Shown: in pieces, positions 1 to 13,505 of the stretch
Position numbering within the stretch: the stretch's first letter is position 1
Layout of the letters: each line of letters starts with the position of its first letter
Source: Psoroptes ovis
Lineage: Eukaryota; Arthropoda; Arachnida; Sarcoptiformes; Psoroptidae
Direction: 5' to 3'
NCBI GenBank assembly: GCA_002943765.1
Contig: PQWQ01000005.1
Coordinates: 186,001-250,000 of the forward strand
DNA length: 64,000 nucleotides
Made by a program: the position numbers and the translations under genes
Notes under the pieces: model-generated
Databases searched by the model: none
The model's input: only the letters and a program-made list of their open reading frames with translations
Told to the model about the DNA's origin: nothing

Positions 1-587
1 ATGTAATTGATAATCAATCAATCAAAATATCAATTATATTTATGAATAATGATTCGGCAATGCTTTGAAATCCATTATTCATTCTTAAAATTGATATAAA
101 TTCATGCATAGATTTTGAATTGAAACAAAAACCATGATTGTTCAAAATGTCCAATTCATAATTGATATTGTTTGTACAGAAATGTTTCAATATGAATATT
201 TCAAAGAATAAATCACACAATTCATATATTTAGTATTGTTACTAACAATGTGATACAAATATTGTCCAGGATCAATGGCGCCTACACCTGGCGTGATATT
301 TTTTCTTTTTCAACACTTCAATTGTACAAAATTTAAATCAACAATTTCAATCATCCATTTAATAATATCTCTCTGCATTCAGATAACAATGACTCGGGCC
401 AATATTTGATTTGATGATATCGTAAAAATGGCTATTTTTATTATTAATCCAAGTGTTGATGATCTTTTTATTATCATTCAAATGATTCTATTTTGTATTG
501 AGATAAGGAAATTCCTTTACATTCATTCAAATCTTCACTTTTGGTTGTGTTATTTCATGAAATGTGATTTATGATATTGAATGTATA

Positions 588-666
588 TTAGGTTGTCCCA
601 TAAGTTCTTGCCGTTTTTAGAATTGAAAAAATTTAAAAAACGACAAGAACTTATGGGACAACCTAA
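588..666. mobile_element. Family-1 inverted-repeat element, subtype A
   Basis: Ends TTAGGTTGTCCC and GGGACAACCTAA, flanked by TA on both sides. Near-perfect palindrome with CATAAGTTCTTGCCG arms. Confidence 0.88.
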
Positions 667-853
667 TATATTTTAGTGTTTTCGCATATTTCACCATTGC
701 GTAGGTGACAAGCTATCAACTATCACAAACAATGATGATAGTATAAATGATCATTTTTAGATGCCTGATCGAAAAAAATCATTAAAAAATTCTTCCAAAT
801 CAGCAATTTACACTGACATTCATCATCATAAGGCTATAATGTGTATGAAAATA

Positions 854-935
854 TTAGGCTGTCCGATAAGTTTTCGCCGATTTTCTCATCGAATCCCCTA
901 CGATATAATCGGAAAAAAATTTACGGACAACCTAA
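854..935. mobile_element. Family-1 element, subtype B
   Basis: TTAGGCTGTCC to GGACAACCTAA. The internal segment carries CCTACGATATAATCGG, which defines subtype B. Confidence 0.85.
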
Positions 936-1281
936 AAACAGAAAAACAATCAACAGAATATAATGGTGGCACGATCTTAATACATCTTAATTATCTATTT
1001 CCATTTTCTTATCATTTGTTGATTAGATTTTTGCTGTTATCCATTATTCCTGAATGCTGTACAATAATAATAATTTATCAGATGTTTTTTGTGAATTTTT
1101 CGAATTCAATTCCACAATTCAATGTTTTTATTACATTGTAAATAATGATTGTTGAATCATGAAATTGGTTTAGTCATTTTTTTCAGTGTGTTCAAATCAA
1201 CCAAATTTCTTGCCTATGCCTTTGCTTTGCAAATTTTTAAATTGTAAATCCTCGATTGAAAATTTTTTTTAATCAAATATA

Positions 1282-1364
1282 TTAGGTTGTCCGAAAAGTT
1301 CATTCCGCTTAATGAACAATAGAGTTGATCATGAAAATTGCCAAGAACTTTCAGGACAACCTAA
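1282..1364. mobile_element. Family-1 element, subtype C
   Basis: TTAGGTTGTCCGAAAAGTTC to GGACAACCTAA with TA flanks. The internal part has AATAGAGTTG and CATGAAAAT, typical of subtype C. Confidence 0.85.
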
Positions 1365-2091
1365 TATTTGATTTAAAAAATAATCCGATTTTCGGGCTGA
1401 GATTTTCTGCTTAAAATTTGATAATTTGTATTACATTTTTCAATGCATTCATTTTGCTTAATACAAGTTTTAATTCATTTGCCTTCAAACGAAAGTTTTT
1501 GAGGAAAACAAAACAAAGCAAAAAGCAAATCTGATGAGTATATAAGGAGATAGCTTTAAGATTCTCAATGAAATAAATGGTCATTAACCTTAACGAAAAA
1601 CAAGATATACAAAGAGTTCTCATGCAGGCAATTTATTCAAAGACACAAAATGTTTATCAGTTCAAAACTTACCGGTTTTCAATGCATAATGATGAATGCA
1701 TCGTAATGAATATAACATTGATCATTTCTCAAAAATATATCGAACGAATCTATGTTCCCTCTGCTAAGTTGTTTGTTTATTTAGACAATTGTAAATGACA
1801 ATTTGTCAAACTCTACAAAACAAAAAAAAATGTTTTCATTAATATTTCTTTAATGTCAATATGAAAACAAAGAAATTCATAATTAAAAATAACTTATTTT
1901 ACAAATTGAATGATGAATAATTTAAAATAATTTCTTCTTAGGTTATAATCAAATTTATTAAGTAATTTATTGAAATGGATTCAGATATGGATTTGTTGTT
2001 TTTTGCCAAAATCAACAATTTCATCATTCTGTCGTTCACAACATAAACAATCGAATAAGTAATAATTATTTTATTGTATTACAGGGTTTCA

Positions 2092-2203
2092 AAGTTTTTA
2101 TTCGTAGTTTTAAATTTGATTTTCGGAGTTTTTAAATGGAATTTCGAATTATAAAATTACGAAATTAAATTTCAAAACTACGAATTAAAACTTTAAACCT
2201 CTG
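2092..2203. mobile_element. Family-2 inverted-repeat element
   Basis: Starts CAGGGTTTCAAAG and ends CTTTAAACCTCTG, with TA immediately outside each end. Internal palindromic arms contain CGTAGTTTT and AAAACTACG. Confidence 0.8.
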
Positions 2204-2643
2204 TATTTAAATTAAAAAAATTGTCATAAAACTTTGAGTGTTTGTTATTGCTTGAGAGCTGCTTTTATCAAGTAGCCCTAATAATTGTCATATAAATGTC
2301 AATGTTGAAGCACCTTTTCCTTGTTTTTAAATTCAGACTATGATGAATTATTTATATGACAATTGAAATAAAAAAAAAAAAAACATGGAAACTTGTCAAA
2401 TAATTGAAAATGATTGATTATTATTTTGATTTATTGACAAATGTCAATGGCTTCTTCAAAAATTCATCATTTTATAGAATAAATAAGAAATTCATAATCA
2501 TTGGGAAAAACTTGTTATTGATTGACCTATGACCCAAAGCATACAGGTTTTTGTGTGTGCTTTCATATTTGGTTGAGGAATTCATTTTTTGTTTGTTTGT
2601 TTGGAATAAAAATAAACAAATTAACATTTCAATTCAAGTAATA

Positions 2644-2723
2644 TTAGGTCGTCCCATAAGTTCTTGCTGGTTATATGGTAGAAAATCTTCCGAAAAACGG
2701 CCAGAACTTATAGTATAACCCAA
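2644..2723. mobile_element. Family-1 element, subtype D, worn
   Basis: TTAGGTCGTCCC start and a decayed ATAACCCAA end. The internal TTATATGGTAGAAAAT marks subtype D. Confidence 0.8.
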
Positions 2724-3262
2724 TACAATGATGATTTGTTGAATGATGTTGAAATTGAACCAACCAATGATTGATATCAAAAAATGAATATAACCCTTGT
2801 TGTTTGTGAGCTTATGACCCTTGTTGTTGATGATGAATGACAGCGATGAATAAGTTGATTCGTTAATGTGATTTGTCATCAAATTTTTTAAATTCAAAAT
2901 CTTGCATTCAAAGTAATTTATTTCTTTATTTCATTTCTGGTTTAGAATTTTCAGTAAATTCCCCATTGAAAACATTGAACTTTTTATTCTTTGAAATTCA
3001 GAGTCGAATCAGAGACGATCGATTAGTAAATTTATTTTGATTTTTTCACATAATTTTTGATTAATAATTACCTCTTAATAACTTTATCGATATATATCCA
3101 TAGTTATGTATTAATAAAAATATCTTTTTCGCCAATTTTACTTGATCTAAAACATATCGACTTGAAAAATATCGATCACTATTGAACAATTAAAATAAAT
3201 AAATCATGGTAACATAATCGATTTTCAATGCTTTTCAATGCTTGATTTCAAATTCCTATGCA

Positions 3263-3342
3263 TTAGGTTGTCCGAAAAGTTCTTGCCGATTTTCCAATTA
3301 TTTTCTACGATATAATCGGTAAAAACTTTCCGAACAAGCTAA
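3263..3342. mobile_element. Family-1 element, subtype B
   Basis: TTAGGTTGTCCGAAAAG start, CGAACAAGCTAA end, internal CTACGATATAATCGG. Confidence 0.85.
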
Positions 3343-4603
3343 TATTTATTGAATGATTGAAATTGAATTTTTTCATTCATCATTCGATTCGAATTGTTTG
3401 ATTGGATTCGATTTTATTTTCGTATCGACCAATGATCATTTGATCAATTGACCAATCCTATCATTTTTGTTGGCTAATTTCAATTTTTCGAAATCAAAAA
3501 AAAAATCCCTTATCATTAATGGTCATTAAATATCATAGATACAATTATACATGTGATTAAATTGATGTAGATGATTTCATGATTTTTTTCGATGAATGAA
3601 TGAGCCTTATATAATCGATTCAATCGATTATTTAACCATCAATCATTTTTCAATCAATCAATGAATCGAAAAAATGCTCACAAATCAATCAAAATTAACA
3701 ATCACTAAATGCAAATTATTTCCAAAATGTTTAGCAAATTTATCTATTTTTCATCGATTGAATGTGTAGGAATAAGATGTCGATATGGGTTTATAGAACA
3801 TTCGAAAATATAGAATCATAGTTGACTATCTTTATTTGTTTCATAGAATTGAATATTGAACATCTGTTCATTCATATATAAAAAAAAATGATTCGAGCTT
3901 GAAACTTGAGTGTTTTGAATTTTAATTATTCATGCAACATAATCACTGTTAAAACATCTGTTGTTTGATTTGATTTGATCATTAATAATTGATGATCATG
4001 AATTTCCGGCAATTCAATGATAATGAATTAATTGAATCAAATTGTAAATGACTGGTATCTTATTACCAGATATATTTACATACATTCATAATGAACATTA
4101 GCTGAGCGTGAACTTGAACTTATTCAATTTCGTGCGATTCATTTTGATTAATTAATTAATGAATAAAACAATACAACCAACAAACACCTTTTGAATAATT
4201 TTTTTCAGCAATTGTTTCTTATTCAAAGTCGAAAAAAATTTCCGTCGATTATTTTTGGTATATTTCTATCATGTTTAGAGTTTTTAAAAAAATTAAAATG
4301 CTAAAAACATCTGATCTTATTCGGATCAAACTTGTTAAGATTAATTGTCTTTATCGTTTTGTTTGTTATCATTAAATATGGTCCAATTATGATCAACAAT
4401 TATGACTGTGTTTGCTTTGTGAATAGCCTAAATACATTTCTTTTTTTTTTTGTTTTAAAAAATATAATGCCCTCAAGTTTTTTTTTTTTGTTGCAAAAAT
4501 GATGTTCATTTTGTAATCGACAGCAATTTTCAAAAATATAATTTATCCCATATTTGTGAAAATTATAATTGTTTTTGGCCAAAAAAATAGGAGTCCAAAT
4601 ATT

Positions 4604-4683
4604 TCAGGTTGTCCGAAAAGTTCTTGCCGATTTTTCAATCATTTTCTCCCATAAAATCGGCAAAATCTTTTCGGACAACCTAA
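4604..4683. mobile_element. Family-1 element, subtype B-like
   Basis: TCAGGTTGTCCGAAAAG start and CTTTTCGGACAACCTAA end, with a TA following. The internal part reads CTCCCATAAAATCGG. Confidence 0.85.
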
Positions 4684-4985
4684 TATTTTCAGGTTATTGG
4701 TGTAATTACATAACAATAAAGTTTTCTTAATTACTTTGGATCGTGATGATATTCGCAATTTAATTCAATAAATTTCCCGTTAAAAATTGACAATTTTCCT
4801 CACCAAAAAATTATCACCCAATTTTGTACCATCTGTTATTATTAGTTGTGTATTTACACTGTATTTGTTGTTTGTGTGTTTTGTCGATAATCATTACTAA
4901 GTGTGAAAGTTCTCATTTGTGAAATTGTGTATTTGACAAAATTAAATTAATTTTTCTTATTTTGTATTTGTGAATTCCATTACAG

Positions 4986-7885
4986 CTGAAGATGAAAATA
5001 TGGAAAAAATTTCAACTTTAGTGCCAGTATTCATCAGCAAAGGCGTAAGTCTTTAAGTCAATAATTTTTTAATTGAAATTTTCCTAAGATTTTATCTTTT
5101 CTTCTCACTCATTAAACACTATTTATTAGGGGAATATCGTTGAACGTGAAAATGCTGAAATACGTATGTATAAAAAACTGTTATTTGATGACGATGACAA
5201 AAAAACAAACAAACAAATTATTAATTACAATTAATTAATTAAAATTTTCTTTCATTTTATTCGTATTTCTATTTGTGGATACATATTAGGTTGTCCCATA
5301 AGTTTTTGCCGTTTTTTGAATTAAAAAATTTAAGAAACGGCAAGAACTTATGGGACGACGCAATATTTATGTATATGATAATCAAATATATGATATGATA
5401 TATGCTTCATTCATTCATTTTTCTATAAATAGATTTGCCTTGTGAAATTAAAGATCTTGGTGAACATGCATTCATGTGGAAATTTAATACAAAATTTTTA
5501 TATGTTGGAAATTTAACAATACAACCAATGAATGGTGTTGAAAAAGATACGAATTCAAATGGTATCATTATTAAACGTTTGACAAATGATTTAACTGGTC
5601 TTTACAGGTATTTTAACCATTCACTAATTTTCATTATTCTTATAATTATTCGTATTATTTTCAATTAAAACAAAACAATTGAAAAAACAGATGTGAAATA
5701 AGCTCAAATCCACCTTTGATGATTCAATACAATGTATCTATGCACAGTAAGCTTTGAAATAATTTTTAATTATGAATTCGGGAAACTCATGACTTGAAAT
5801 TTTTTTCCACGTAGCTGCGCCTGTAATTATACCGAATCCGGCAACCAAAGATAATCAGGTAAGTTTGGTATTCCATTGTGTTTAATTGAATTAAAATTTG
5901 AATATTCATATGATGATAATAATGGTTAACAGGTGGTCGTATCACAAGATCAACCATTAGTGTTACAATGTAATGTTGCTACATCTTCATTACCGACAAC
6001 ATTTAGTTGGAAACATAATGTAAGCATATTTCATTTTCAAAAATTTGAATTATTAGGTTGTCCGAAAAGTTCTTGCTCTTGTTTTTAATTCCTTTTCATT
6101 CGAAAAACGACAAGAACTTATGGGACAACCTAATATTTTTTTGAATGTGGTCATTGAATTCCGATGAGAATTTCATGTTCCACATATACATTCACATTAC
6201 TAATCAATTGTTTCTTCTTCAAAAAAAAAACCAGTCAAAAATAATTGAATTAAATCGCACAGAATTTGTTATTGAAACTGTACAATTATCTGATGCTGGT
6301 GATGTTATTTGTAAGTGTTTGCTTGCTTGTCATCATTTTTTCAAATGTTTTTGATTGACATTTATTTGTCTTTTAATTTACTTTATTTTTGCTTGTCATC
6401 ACGTTTACGCTGATTTTTATGGTTTGATGGTATTCATGAATGATCATTCATTTATTCATCATTGTTCAATGTGACATTATCTATTATTATTGTTTACCAT
6501 TAAATAAATCTGAATCATGATTTGGTTAATTGTCGTCGAATCATATTAATTTGTAATGATCATAATATGTGAAGGTGAAGCTCGTAATGAGATAGGAAGT
6601 CGCTCGTATACATTTAAAGTCGTTGTTCAAGGTTTGTCAAAAAAAACATCATTCAATTATTATGATTCACAATTATTTGACCTTATTTATTTTCAATCGA
6701 ATTCACAGCAAAACCAGTAATAACATTGTCAGAACAAATTGTACATGGACCTGTTGGTACTGATGTCGAAATCAAATGTATGGCTGAAGCGTTTCCCGTC
6801 GCCAAAATTGATTGGTATTATGCATCGAATCAATTGATTCATCCTTCGAATAAGCATAAAATAACAACGTTGGTTCATTATGTTTATTTATTTTTTCGAA
6901 TGATTAATTAACATATTTACCCTGTTCAAATCAAATTCAGGAACATAAATGAACAATCATCAACATTGACTGTATTCAATGTTGGCCCTAAAGATCATCA
7001 AGATTATTTTTGTTTGGCAGCCAATTCATTAGGTGAAGCTAAAGCATATTTTGTTGGTATGTTTATTTAATATTCACTTTTTACCTGTCATTTTTTTCTG
7101 ATTTCACGATCAAATATTATTTTTATTGTTCATTATTCATAGTTACCGGTCGACCATCGAAGCCAAAATTTACTAGTCCAAAAGTTAGCAACAATGGTGA
7201 TACGTAAGCATATTTTTGATGATATTTGTCAGTTTAACCAGTGCTTTCTCATGTCAATCATCAACTGATTGATTGATTGATATGGCGTGAGAACATGAGG
7301 CGACATCAATCCGATCATCATATTTGTTTGAATAAAAATTTGTCTTATTTCTATTTTGCTTGTGTCAATATTTAGATATGAACTGGAATGGGTCACTTTT
7401 TCACAACCGCCAATCAAAAATACGACATTGAGAATTCGAGAGGTCAGTTTTATTCAAGAATAATTGAAATGAATGACAAAAACTAATCATAATTCAATTT
7501 CTGAATTTAGATTGATCACATAAATGGACAACCAGGTGAATGGCAAACAGTGAACGTTGCACCAACAATCAACGATGGTCAACCATTGAAAACTAAAGAA
7601 CCACATCGGCGACAATCATATTTGCTAGAGAATTTATCACAAGATAAAAGCTATGAAGTTGATGTTGAAGTCGCAAATGAATTTGGTAGCACTAAAAGCG
7701 ATGTATTTGTATTTTCTACATCTGGTAATCACATCACATAATTGAATGGTCAATCATTGTTTGATGAATATCTTTTGTTTTCTATGAAAATTATAGATTT
7801 CACAAGTGCGGCCGCTAACCAAATCACCGAAGGGCTGAGTTTCATTATGATCATTTCATTCATTTTGATCTCGGTGATTGCTTAA
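4986..7885 (+). CDS. GPI-anchored-type cell-surface protein, 3 Ig + 1 FN3 domains (5' partial)
   Basis: Fourteen exons with matching phases: 4986-5044, 5130-5163, 5433-5607, 5691-5746, 5815-5858, 5933-6019, 6235-6310, 6575-6631, 6709-6868, 6941-7056, 7143-7203, 7376-7442, 7511-7724, 7797-7885. They give about 430 residues. Three Ig domains each show a cysteine pair (LPCEI/LYRCEI, VLQCNV/DVICEA, EIKCMA/DYFCLA). An FN3-like domain follows (YELEWVTF...SYLLENL), then a small-residue linker (SAAANQ) and a terminal hydrophobic tail, as expected for a GPI signal. This layout matches the Klingon/Wrapper/Lachesin group of neuronal or glial adhesion molecules; the exact orthologue is not resolved. The exon at 4986 starts in phase 1 after an acceptor, so the signal-peptide exon lies upstream and was not found. 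Two introns contain family-1 elements (5286-5363 and 6053-6133). Confidence 0.85.
5286..5363. mobile_element. Family-1 element, subtype A, intronic
   Basis: TTAGGTTGTCCCATAAG palindrome ending GGGACGACGCAA. Lies in an intron of the Ig/FN3 gene. Confidence 0.87.
6053..6133. mobile_element. Family-1 element, subtype A-like, intronic
   Basis: TTAGGTTGTCCGAAAAG start, CTTATGGGACAACCTAA end, TA flanks. Lies in a 215-bp intron of the Ig/FN3 gene. Confidence 0.87.
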
Positions 7886-9018
7886 CTGAAACAATTCGGA
7901 ACACAAACATTTGACAGTTCTTGGATATTAACTATGACACTTGGCTTGCCGGAACACATGTTTTTATTTATATATAGATTGGAATATTCATTTTCAAAGA
8001 TTTTTATCATCAAAGACTATTGATATTTAATTATATTGACAACATTTCAAAACTGTCTTATCATCATCAGTTTTAGAGCGAATTGCATATGACACACACA
8101 TGAAAGCAACAAACACACAACCAACCAACCAATGGCTAAGTCACCAGTGGCCTCACAACATTTACAAACATTACATTCATTTAATCATTCGATTTTGACC
8201 ATTTTAATCATTTCATCTGAATAAAATATTCATCATTCACTGACCATTTAAAACTACATCAATTATTATTCACATTCAATTTGGAAGCCAGCCACTAAAT
8301 CGTTTTGCTGCTAAAACTAATCATCTATTTAATCCATCTTAATCATTCGATTTTCTCTGTGATTTCAAACACAGATTGAACTCATATAAATGAAAATAGC
8401 CTCTGAAAATGTGCCCGAAATTTTAATCCATTTCTATAAACACTAAACTAAACTAAACATCCTTAATAATTGTGGTATCTGAGTACTATAACAATATTAG
8501 TTGCTATATGTATGATCAGAGCCATAATTTTTTTTTAAATTTCAAACATTTTATTTTTTTGAATTCGAAAAAAAAACAACAAAATCATTTATTTTGAAGC
8601 TTTTATTATTATTATTTTAAATGTAAAAATATCAAATTATTATAATCACTAAATAATTATACTTTTAGGTTGTCCCATAAGTTGTTGCCGTTTTTCATAT
8701 GAAAAAAAAAAATTTAAAATACCGCAAGAACTTATGGGACAGCCTAATAATTCATTGATTTTTTTAGTAAGTAATTCATTTCATTATTTGTTTATGTGTA
8801 TAGAGACATGACCATAAATCGTAACGCGCACTAAATTTTCAAATTTATTCATTTATTTTTAATTAAAAATTATTTTCAATTTTAATCTTGTCTTGTCATT
8901 GAATTTTGATTATTCTAAATTTCTAAGATTTTTAATACTTCAAATTTAGCCATGGTAAGTGCATTGTCATTTTCATTTCAATTATTCATCAATAGATGGC
9001 GCCAATGTCTCTGTTTGA
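7886..9018. other. Spacer and probable 3'UTR of the Ig/FN3 gene
   Basis: No coding signal. An AATAAA at about 8220 could end the Ig/FN3 transcript. One family-1 element lies at 8665-8747. The two neighbouring genes converge on this spacer. Confidence 0.5.
8665..8747. mobile_element. Family-1 element, subtype A
   Basis: TTAGGTTGTCCCATAAG to CTTATGGGACAGCCTAA with an A-rich centre. Confidence 0.87.
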
Positions 9019-10291
9019 TCATAAGAAATTTAAATCAGCAATGATTGCCGCTGATGGTGGTAAAGGTAAAGGTGATGGCGTAGTTGTTTCAGCCTCTACT
9101 GAATCACCGATTGTCGTCAAAATTGGACAAAGAATCGATTTAGTAAACTCGATGCCATATGTTGGAATCGAATCTTTTTTTGGTCTTCCTTTTGGTTTGG
9201 TCGGCGGAAATGGACATCCATTTTGCATTACCTTTCATCAAGGAGAATTGAAGATAAGTTAAATGAAATTGAATGAAACAAAACAAGAAAAGAAAATGAA
9301 AAAACCTGTTTTTTCCATTTCATTCGACGATTCTGATACCATGTTTTCACTTGTAATTGTGTCAGCCCTAAGGCTCGAGCCAAGTCCGTCCTGAAGTTGG
9401 ATTCAAACACTTTCAGAAGCAAATTACTTGATTTAAATGAAAAAATGAATACCTATCTGGCGTGGAAAGATATTTTTGACTATCAAATCTACGTTCCAGA
9501 CCCATTAATTGAAGCTCAGTGAATACTGTACGATTACGGCGAATTTTACGATATTTATGATTTGGCAACGAATTCGATGATGCTGTGGAGGATATTGAAT
9601 CTGATTGGTCAGTTTTTTTTGGTTGATTTTGTATGATTTCATTTGACATATTAGTAATCATCATTTTTAAACTTGACAAGTCATTTTTATTATTATTGTT
9701 TTCATTTGAATCGATCTGGTCATTTGTTTTCGACTTTGATTTAGACTTGTTAGATAATTTATTCATGCGATTTTTCATTGGTTTTCGTTTTGAAATCGTT
9801 TTGACCGATTTTAAACAATTGTTTTGACCGATTGGCTGATTGCTTGATGAAGACGATGACGACGACGATGACTGAGATTGACGACCTTTGACATCTTGGG
9901 TAAGTACATTATTTGCACGAATTATTTGTTGTTGTAATGCATAATAACAAAGATTTTGATAGAAATATTGTTCAATATTTGAATCATTAAGAACAGTCTG
10001 TGGTCGATCTGTTTTGAACAATTGATTATCGAGCGAATTTCGTCTCGAATCATTACCATTACTATGATCGATAGTGTTGAATAATGATTGAATCATATTA
10101 ATATTCATTAATTGCTGATATTTATTGGTGAAAATATCATAATTATTTGGTGAATGGGATTCATGTGATTCATTTGATTGATATGATTGTTGGCTGTTGA
10201 CATTTTGATCAATTTGATCATTGGTATTTGATGATAAAATATTACGAATTAAAAATGATGAATTAATTGATTTTTGTCGAATTTCTCCCAT
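9019..10291 (-). CDS. Barx: BarX-class homeobox transcription factor
   Basis: Three exons on the minus strand: 9453-10291, 9306-9390, 9019-9231, for 378 residues. The homeodomain spans residues 250-309. It is split by an intron inside the arginine codon after KYLSTPD, and helix 3 reads VKTWYQNRRMKWKK. The first half (RTVFTELQLMGLE) and the downstream motif PTKPKGRPKKDSIPT are characteristic of BarX proteins and fix the last exon, which is antisense to a longer but spurious plus-strand frame. The N-terminal 240 residues are low-complexity, rich in Asn, Ser and Gln, with a run of serines near residue 145. BarX proteins are nuclear DNA-binding regulators of tissue patterning; the role in this animal is inferred. 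The start is the first ATG, at 10291. Confidence 0.92.
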
Positions 10292-10629
10292 TTTTCAATT
10301 TGAATTCAACTAACTAAAAGTCCAATCAAAAATGAACCAAAAATGAATGTTTTTCTGATTCAATTTCTTAAGTTTCATTTATGCAAATAATGTCATAGAT
10401 CCAAATATTTTAAAAAGTTCCAATTACTTTTAGCAGTAAAAGTATGAATTATTCTTATTCAAAAAACGCGTGTGCAAATATGAAAATGGCAAAAAATGAA
10501 ATCTACTTATCAACAGAATTCTAATCATATCTATGATAAAGTGAATAATAAAATAAATAAATTCTTTATTATAATCAACTAAACATATATTTTAATAATA
10601 ATAATAATAGTCCATTGATATAAAATATA

Positions 10630-10709
10630 TTAGGCTGTCCAATAAGTTCTTGCCGTTTTTTATATGAAAAAAAATCTAAAAAACGGCAAGAACTTATTGG
10701 ACAACCTAA
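10630..10709. mobile_element. Family-1 element, subtype A
   Basis: TTAGGCTGTCCAATAAG palindrome ending CTTATTGGACAACCTAA; the two arms share the same substitution. Confidence 0.88.
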
Positions 10710-13448
10710 TAACATAAAATCTTTTGTTCCCACATTGAATATTCTTATTTATTTTTCAAATATGAATGAAAATGAATAAATAAAAATCCATTATTCTTAT
10801 TTAGTAGAGTAATATTCAAGCCATTTTTTTTTGTGTTAGTGTTTGATTGGACCAAAGTGATAAGTAATAATAATAAGTAAAATGTTTTCTCAATTTTTTT
10901 GGGCTTCCAAAAAAATGGTTCCAATTCATATTCAAAGAATGTTCTTTCAGAATATTCTTTGAATAGGCGTTACCATTTGAGAATATATATTTGAATATGG
11001 AAAAATGAATGAAAGGATAAATATAAGAAAAGATGCAAATCATTTTGCATACACATTTACGCCATTCATAAAGGCGGGTTTGCGGGTGTGTGTTTGATTG
11101 TTTGACTTGGAATATAATGGTTTGTCAGCAACAACAAAAAAAAAATCAATACAATTCATCCAAAATTCCAAGTTATTAATTATGTAATCATGTATCCATT
11201 ATCATTATCACAGAATTCGAGTTATATTTGGAGGATGCTTAGCACAAAAATTAGTGAATTAGAATTAAACAAAAGAAAATTAATTAACATTAACATTAAC
11301 AATCCTTTGCGTACAAGTAATGATTGTTTGAAAAACATTATCTATTCGGGCGATATATATACTTATCGTACATACTATCAGCTATAGTTAGTTGGTGGTA
11401 AATTTTCCTCGATTAAATTGTTATCTTTCCGAAATACTTATTATAGTTTCATAATAAACACCATGATTTTAAGGTAATCGATCAAAAATTAATTTGAAAC
11501 CGCGAGAAATCTTATTGATTTATAATCAATAACTCATTACATTTTGTCTTCTTCCATCTATTTATTCATTCGATTCAATTCAATTCAAAATTGAAATTGA
11601 ATTTTTTTGATCAAAATTTTGTGTTGATCAAATATTCAAATGATCAGCATTTATGATCAGCACATTTGAATACTCATCGATTTGATGTTTAATAAACGAT
11701 AAAAATCAATGACAACAAACAAAAATAAATAAATAAACAATCGCATCTTTTTAAACCAACTAAGCACATTCACACACACGTCGACAAACAATAGTTTTTC
11801 AATGTACACTTGAATCATTGAAAATGTATAATTTGACCGATTCAATTTTTACCCAAAAAATTAAATGAAAATTTAGAAAATTTTGTCAAAATAGTCAAAA
11901 TATTCATTTTTTGGGGTGAAAATTTTTAAGTAAATTGAATTTTGAATTTATTTTTGAATGAATATTGTTTGATGTTATCATTTAATAGAATCTTTGAAAA
12001 TTTTGTTTACTTGTTTAAATTCATTGGTTTATTTTGTGAATAGAAATAATAAGATTATTATTATTGTTATGATGTTGTTTTGATTGAATATTTTATTATT
12101 ATCGATGAAAATATGAACATCAATAATGATTGCATTTGACCTAAGGATTATCAAGTTTGAAATCCGGTTTCAAACTTGTCAAATTTCCCTTTTTTCATTC
12201 CATTCAAATCATGCATGAATTGTGCTTCTTGTTTTGTGAAAAACTTTAAATAAAAATCGATTATTTTTCAATTAAATGTTTCCGATTCTTTTTCGAAAAA
12301 TTTTATTTTAAAAAAATAATTTCTCAAAAATGCATTTTGACCAGTGCAATAATAATAATCAAAGTGATCAAGACCCGGACGGAAATTGTTTCAAAATTCA
12401 AGAATTAACAATGTAACCATTTTACATAATTTTCATTTCAATTAATACTTGAAAATAACCGCCAACGATCAAATGAAGCAGCAGCAGCAGCCGCCGAACA
12501 ACCATTAGTTAATCATTAACATGGCAAAATTATTTTCTATTCAAATCGATCCAAGTTGCGACTAACATTCATTTCATTGTGCGTAAGTGACGTTTACAAA
12601 ATTTGAAAATGACATTTTTTTTATCTCTCCGAAATTTCTATGCTTGATTGGATGCTTGATGTTTTGTGCTGCATTCATTTTCATACGCGAATTCATAAAT
12701 TCAATGAAAAAAACATTTTAAATTCGATTTTGAAAATGAATTTATCAAAAACATTTTTTTATTATTTATAAAATGCGAAATACTTGATAATAATAATAAT
12801 TGTGCGAAAATAGTTTTTTTTTACACTTATGTGATTATTATTAATGCGAATGTATTTATTGAATCAATTTGAAATTTGATTCAATTGTAAAAATTCATTT
12901 GATAAAATATATTAATGAATATGCTTGTCATTGTTATTGCTTAATTGACGACGAATCGATTTATATGAATATATTCATTCCCTCATTTTTGTGATGAATA
13001 GATGATGATGCATTCAATTCATTCACTATCGAAAAGGGTTATTACAGTTATAAAAGTTTCAGGATCAAATATTCACAAGTGGTAATTTGTAATTTTAAAT
13101 TGTTATATTAGTCGGGTAGATACATAAAAGGCGAATAATGCTCGAATATGAACATGGAAAAATAATGTTATTGGAAAATGATATAAGACGTTCGAATTAA
13201 TATCGATTTTAGCCGTGTGTTGTATTGTGTTTTTTGAAAATGCTGTGTGACATTCTAAGTTTGAATATTGGCTGTTGACTGTTTTTGTTGTTGATAATCA
13301 TCATTATGACCATGATTCGACTTTAAAATTATTATCTTTATTCTTTATCCATTCAAAATTGTCTTTAAAATTTTTAATTTGTTTTTAAGAATTTTCATCA
13401 CTTAATAAATGATTGCATTTTAGATTAATTCCTTATTAATCATATAAT

Positions 13449-13505
13449 AATTATTTCAATCAATCAAGTATTGCCATATTCGTTGATTGATTGATTGAAA
13501 TAATT
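13449..13505. repeat. Perfect 19-bp inverted repeat
   Basis: Arms 13449-13467 and 13487-13505 (AATTATTTCAATCAATCAA and its complement) around a 19-nt loop, about 140 bp upstream of the small secreted gene. The arms are partly simple ATTG repeats. Confidence 0.8.

Larger units (their letters stand above)
1..4985. other. AT-rich non-coding region with inverted-repeat elements
   Basis: No gene is supported here. Open frames are short, mostly without an ATG at a sensible place, and low in complexity. The stretch holds six family-1 elements (588, 854, 1282, 2644, 3263, 4604) and one family-2 element (2092), listed separately. It also holds an imperfect-loop hairpin at 2283-2364. A missing signal-peptide exon of the Ig/FN3 gene that begins at 4986 may lie here or beyond the left edge, but I could not place it. 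Confidence 0.6.

Noticed and set aside
14..220. 68-codon minus-strand frame at the left edge
   Set aside because: No ATG start and no splice logic; the sequence is AT-rich. A truncated exon from beyond the window cannot be excluded.
761..1141. 126-codon plus-strand frame
   Set aside because: It runs straight through a family-1 inverted-repeat element and low-complexity AT sequence, and has no domain or signal.
8996..9262. 88-codon plus-strand ATG frame
   Set aside because: It is antisense to the last Barx exon, whose minus-strand translation contains the BarX-typical PTKPKGRPKK motif and fits the splice phase.
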